From an uncultured Clostridia bacterium (GTDB lineage Bacteria > Bacillota > Clostridia > Christensenellales > Aristaeellaceae), in NCBI GenBank assembly GCA_904420265.1, contig CAJFUU010000323.1, forward strand, positions 1 through 7,811: a stretch of 7,811 nt of DNA. The letters run 5' to 3'. Both the position numbers and the translations under genes were made by a program. Shown here piece after piece: positions 5,171 to 7,811 of the stretch. Each line of letters starts with the position of its first letter. Within the stretch, counting starts at the first letter, position 1. The notes beneath the pieces are model-generated. The model was not told the origin of the DNA and made no database searches. It saw only the letters and a list, made by a program, of their open reading frames with translations.

Positions 5171-5719
5171 ATGCGCAGGGAAAACGCGCAAAAAATGATG
5201 CGGGCATACATTGTGGAAGCGTTTATATCGCTGCTGAAAACGCGCCGTTTCGAGGAGATCACCATTGCGGAAATCGCCGCCCGCGCAGGGGTGCACCGGT
5301 CTACCTGTTACCGGCATTTTCGCGGCAAGGAGGAAATGGCGGTTTCTTTTTACGCCGCCGTATTGGCAGAGGGCGTCGAAGCGCTGCCGGCGGAGGAGCC
5401 GCCGCTGCCCGTATACCTTGCGCGCATTTTTGAAGCCTTTTTCCGCCGCCGGGAGGCGGTGCTGCGCCTGCATGAAAGCGGCCTGTCCCATCTGTTGCTG
5501 GCGGCAATGCAGGACTTCTTTTCCGTAGAGGCGACAAGCTTTTCCAAAGCGCTGCCCCTGCGCCACCACATGGGCGGCATTTTGGGCGATTTTCTGCTCT
5601 GGTTTGACAACGGCATGCAGCCCTCGCCCGCGGCCTTTGCCCGCGCGGCGGCGAAGCTCTGCCCGCCTGAAACGCGGCTTTTGCTGCTGCGCAACCGGCG
5701 TAGGGCCCTTCCAAAATAA
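5171..5719 (+). CDS. TetR-family transcriptional regulator
   Basis: 182-residue regulator. The N-terminal TetR HTH is clear: helix 1 about residues 8-24, then FEEITIAEIAARAGVHRST and CYRHFRGKEEM (helix-turn-helix about 30-50, ending in the typical Y-x-H-F). The remainder (about 60-182) is a helical ligand-binding domain of unrecognised type, on the short side for the family. Start at 5171: AAGGAGG ends 10 bases upstream, while the in-frame ATG at 5162 sits only one base after it. A terminator follows 44 bp after the stop, so it is a single-gene unit. Divergent from the MBL-fold gene with dyads in between, the usual arrangement of a local TetR repressor and its target. The effector cannot be inferred. 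Confidence 0.93.
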   Translation: MRRENAQKMMRAYIVEAFISLLKTRRFEEITIAEIAARAGVHRSTCYRHFRGKEEMAVSFYAAVLAEGVEALPAEEPPLPVYLARIFEAFFRRREAVLRLHESGLSHLLLAAMQDFFSVEATSFSKALPLRHHMGGILGDFLLWFDNGMQPSPAAFARAAAKLCPPETRLLLLRNRRRALPK

Positions 5720-5763
5720 TCATGACTCCGGTCGAAGCCCTACAGAAATATGATCACGGCAGC

Positions 5764-5801
5764 GCGCACGCGCTCTGCGTCGCCGGCGCGTGCGCAGTTT
5801 T
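5764..5801 (+). terminator. Intrinsic terminator of the TetR-family gene
   Basis: Perfect 10-bp stem GCGCACGCGC/GCGCGTGCGC (5764-5773, 5786-5795) with a 12-base loop, then AG and TTTT (5798-5801), starting 44 bp after the tetR stop codon. Confidence 0.75.
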
Positions 5802-5936
5802 CCCCCCAAGCGCTGCCAAAGGCAGCCGCCTGACCTCTTTGCGTTGGCCTTTGTCCATACGCCCCTTGCCTGCCAAAAATGGTTGACGGTTTTGCGCATA
5901 GCGATAAGTTTTCTGGAAACCCCGCTCCAGGCGGAA

Positions 5937-6270
5937 CCGGTTTGTCAAAAGCATTTTTGACAAGCCGGCGGACGGAAGGGGTATCTCCCGCCACGACCGT
6001 TCCCTCCAGTTTTCGCTAAAATCCTGCGGATTTCCGGGTGCGGAAACTGCAGGGAAGCGATTTTTGCTCTGGAAAATGATTCTTCCCCGGCGCAAAATTC
6101 GCTTCGCTCCCCGCCGGGCGTCGCGTCTCAAATTCAGAATTCGAGCCGTGGCAGTTTTGCCCTTGTCGAAGGCGCAGAATCCGCAGGGTCCTGCGCCTGT
6201 GGCCACCCCCTCCAATTTTTGCTCGCGCCACTGCGCGACACAAGCGATAATTGCAAGGCGCCTTTGAAAA
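5937..6270 (+). repeat. Dispersed structured repeat, copy 2 (rearranged)
   Basis: Shares modules with 1615-1850. It starts with a hairpin CCGGTTTGTCAAAA/TTTTTGACAAGCCGG (5937-5950, 5954-5968) and GGCGGACGG...ATCTCCC. It then carries an extra stretch holding AAATCC-TGC-GGATTT (6019-6033), the core palindrome in reverse orientation, followed by a CTGGAAAAtgattCTTCCCCGGCGCAAAA module (about 6070-6097). Last comes the main block: GCGTCTCAA (6123), hairpin GGCGCAG-A-ATCC, loop GCA, GGGT-C-CTGCGCC (6171-6197), and the nested hairpin CCT.CAATT (6209-6217)/AATTG..AGG (6249-6258) enclosing TCGCGC-CACT-GCGCGA (6223-6238). In copy 1 the CCCGGCGCAAAA module comes after the main block, so the modules are permuted. 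Confidence 0.65.
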
Positions 6271-6305
6271 TTTTTTAAATCGGTAAAACCGGTCGCCCTG
6301 CCAGC

Positions 6306-6339
6306 TTGAAACCCCGGCGGGATTTCAATTTTCCGCCGG
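6306..6339 (+). other. Two mutually exclusive hairpins
   Basis: TTGAAA-C-CCC, loop GGC, GGG-A-TTTCAA (6306-6328) is followed by TTTT (6329-6332) and looks like a plus-strand terminator. An alternative perfect stem CCGGCGG/CCGCCGG (6314-6320, 6333-6339) uses the same bases. No plus-strand gene depends on it in the window, so function is unclear. Confidence 0.3.
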
Positions 6340-6410
6340 AAATGATTTTACGGGAAGTCTTGCCTGCCTTTTTCACAGACCGCCCCGCTCCAAACGGGGG
6401 TTCGTTGCGC

Positions 6411-6448
6411 AAAAGTGGCCCCCGGCGGCGTTCTGCCGCTCGGGGGCC
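6411..6448 (-). terminator. Intrinsic terminator of the mscS-type gene
   Basis: GGCCCCCG-GCGGC (6417-6429) pairs with GCCGC-T-CGGGGGCC (6435-6448), 13 bp with one bulged base and a 5-base loop, starting 19 bp beyond the stop codon. On the minus strand it is followed by AC and TTTT (6414-6411). Confidence 0.75.
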
Positions 6449-6467
6449 GATGTCGGAGCAAAAGTCC

Positions 6468-7811
6468 TTAGCGTTCTTCTTCCTCTTCCTCAACCATGAT
6501 GTTTTCAGACAATTCGCGCTGCTTTTCCGCAAACTTGCGCGCCTGTTCCTTTTCTGAGGCCGTAGCCTTCCTGGAGACAGAGGGCTGGTTGACGACCACT
6601 TGCGGGAAGGGGATGTTGATGTTGTACTTGTCGAAGATAAGCTTCATCTCGCGGTTCAAATCGCGCTGCATCTGGCCGCAGTCGCCCTCGGCGCACATCA
6701 CCACCACGCGGAGAATGACGCTGTTGTCCGCCAGCGCCACCACGCCCTTGTAGAACGGGCCGTCAATGATCTTGGGCAGGCGGGCGCGGATGTTCGGGAA
6801 TTCCTTTTCAAGGATATTCTCCACGCGCTCAAGGGACTCGCTGTACTCGATGCCCACATCCACGCTGGTAAAGGAATAGTCCCGCGTCTTGTTGATGATG
6901 CCGCTGACATTGCTGTTGCTGATGACCTTGATGTTCTGGTTGCCGTCCCGAATCTTCGTGGTGCGCACGCCGATTTCCACAACGGTACCCGTCCAGTCGC
7001 CGACGGTAACGATGTCGCCCACCTGGAACTCGCCTTCAAAGATGATGAACAGCCCGGCGAGTATATCGGATACCAGCGTCTGTGCGCCGAGGCCGACGAT
7101 CAAGGTGAGGATACCGGCCGAGGCGAGCAACGTGGCCGTGTCAATGCCCAGCAGGGCCAGGCAGTAATAGAGCATCACAATTACGGAGACGTACTTCACC
7201 AGGCTCTTGAGCAGGCGGCACACCGTTTCGCCCTTGGCCCCGAAGGTGCGCGCCATGACGGTGAGAATCTTCTGCAAAATCATGGCAATGACGCTCGCCA
7301 CGCAAATGATCAGCACGCTGCCGGTAACGGCGAAGATATTCAGTCCATGCGCCCACTGGCCATTCAGCACGAACAGGAACACGGAATTGCTGTCGAAAAT
7401 CTCCTCCCGCATCAGCACGGCCAGGCAGATCAGCACCGCAAACACGCCCAGCAGGCCGCGCAGCACGCTCATCAGCTTCTGTTCCGGCGTCTTCTCCTGC
7501 CACTGGATGAAGGAATTGCGCCAACGGCTGGAGACAGATTCGGTCTTTTTCACCGAGCCGTCGGGCATGACCACGTCCACCATCGCCGCGCCGTACTTCT
7601 TCCTGGCCTTTTCGGCCTTGGGCGCCTTCTCCGGCACATCACGGAAGATGCACAGCATCAAAATGACGATCAGCAGCGCGACCAGGCTCGCGGCGCCGGC
7701 CACCAGCGTAACGGGCAGGCGGGCGCTGCCTACGGCGCTTTCAGGCGTGGCGGCAAAGACAATGTGCTCGTCCGTCTCCAGCGTAGAGGCAAAGTACTGG
7801 TCGTTGCCGAA
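6468..7811 (-). CDS. MscS-family mechanosensitive ion channel, N-terminus beyond window edge
   Basis: The frame is open to the right edge, so 447 C-terminal residues are visible. Fragment residues 1-31 look extracytoplasmic. A membrane helix (about 32-56) is followed by a charged linker with RKKYG and VMPDGSVKKTES, then membrane segments about 114-134, 157-182 and 204-223, and the MscS pore helix LLASAGILTLIVGLGAQTLV...LAGLFIIF (about 228-258). FQVGDIVTVGDWTGTVVEIGVRTTKIR begins the beta domain, and NINIPFPQVVV closes the family C-terminal domain. A charged tail ends in VEEEEEER. MscS channels open under membrane tension to release solutes on osmotic downshock. Length and topology exceed the three-helix E. 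coli MscS, so this is a larger paralogue type. A good terminator follows the stop. Channel assignment is secure; the role of the N-terminal part is unknown. Confidence 0.93.
   Translation of the reverse strand, partial: FGNDQYFASTLETDEHIVFAATPESAVGSARLPVTLVAGAASLVALLIVILMLCIFRDVPEKAPKAEKARKKYGAAMVDVVMPDGSVKKTESVSSRWRNSFIQWQEKTPEQKLMSVLRGLLGVFAVLICLAVLMREEIFDSNSVFLFVLNGQWAHGLNIFAVTGSVLIICVASVIAMILQKILTVMARTFGAKGETVCRLLKSLVKYVSVIVMLYYCLALLGIDTATLLASAGILTLIVGLGAQTLVSDILAGLFIIFEGEFQVGDIVTVGDWTGTVVEIGVRTTKIRDGNQNIKVISNSNVSGIINKTRDYSFTSVDVGIEYSESLERVENILEKEFPNIRARLPKIIDGPFYKGVVALADNSVILRVVVMCAEGDCGQMQRDLNREMKLIFDKYNINIPFPQVVVNQPSVSRKATASEKEQARKFAEKQRELSENIMVEEEEEER

Larger units (their letters stand above)
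5720..6410. other. Hairpin-rich non-coding region between tetR and the mscS-type gene
   Basis: No reading frame here has a ribosome binding site plus recognisable protein features. Contents: tetR terminator (5764-5801), repeat copy 2 (5937-6270), an A4T6 tract at 6267-6276, a CGGT/ACCG mini-hairpin near 6281-6291, and overlapping alternative hairpins at 6306-6339. Nothing recognisable was found in about 5802-5936 or 6340-6410 apart from a short CCCCG/CGGGG stem (6383-6387, 6395-6399). Confidence 0.65.

Noticed and set aside
4391..5569. N-terminally extended reading of the MBL-fold protein
   Set aside because: The extension runs through the divergent promoter and antisense to tetR; the start at 5026 has a good AGGAGG and matches the normal domain start.
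5937..6270. Insertion sequence remnant with a transposase
   Set aside because: No transposase-like residues in any frame and no clear terminal inverted repeats with target duplications; treated as a non-coding repeat.

Overview
The window looks like chromosomal DNA from an anaerobic, fairly GC-rich member of the Bacillota (Clostridia). This is inferred from strong AGGAGG-type ribosome binding sites, sigma-A-like promoters, the family make-up and protein style. No rRNA or tRNA is present to fix the taxon.

Layout from left to right: (1) the C-terminal 478 residues of a glycogen/maltodextrin phosphorylase (+), cut by the left edge; (2) about 0.93 kb without a convincing protein gene (1438-2372), filled with perfect hairpins, one copy of a dispersed structured repeat, and a possibly transcribed RNA-like segment bounded by two plus-strand terminator-like hairpins; (3) a peroxiredoxin (-) and an AraC-family regulator (+), divergent across an AT-rich 132-bp region with interlocking promoters; (4) a 165-bp-period direct repeat (4126-4399) whose second copy runs into the 3' end of the next gene; (5) a stand-alone flavodiiron-like metallo-beta-lactamase-fold protein (-) and a TetR-family regulator (+), divergent across 144 bp with a good promoter and several GCGAC/GTCGC dyads; (6) about 0.75 kb without a gene (5720-6467), holding the tetR terminator, a second rearranged copy of the dispersed repeat, and the terminator of the last gene; (7) most of an MscS-family mechanosensitive channel (-), whose N-terminus lies beyond the right edge.

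Functional reading: the two divergent regulator/enzyme pairs both suggest handling of oxygen, peroxide or NO in an anaerobe (peroxiredoxin with AraC; di-iron-type protein with TetR), but regulation of either enzyme by its neighbour is inferred from layout only. The phosphorylase (glycogen breakdown) and the channel (osmotic release) are unrelated housekeeping genes.

The least explained content is between the genes. The two large non-coding regions share a mosaic element of consecutive hairpins in which stem pairing is kept although the arm sequences differ. This dispersed element, the 165-bp repeat and the rod-like segment at 2176-2269 are the best candidates for something undescribed.
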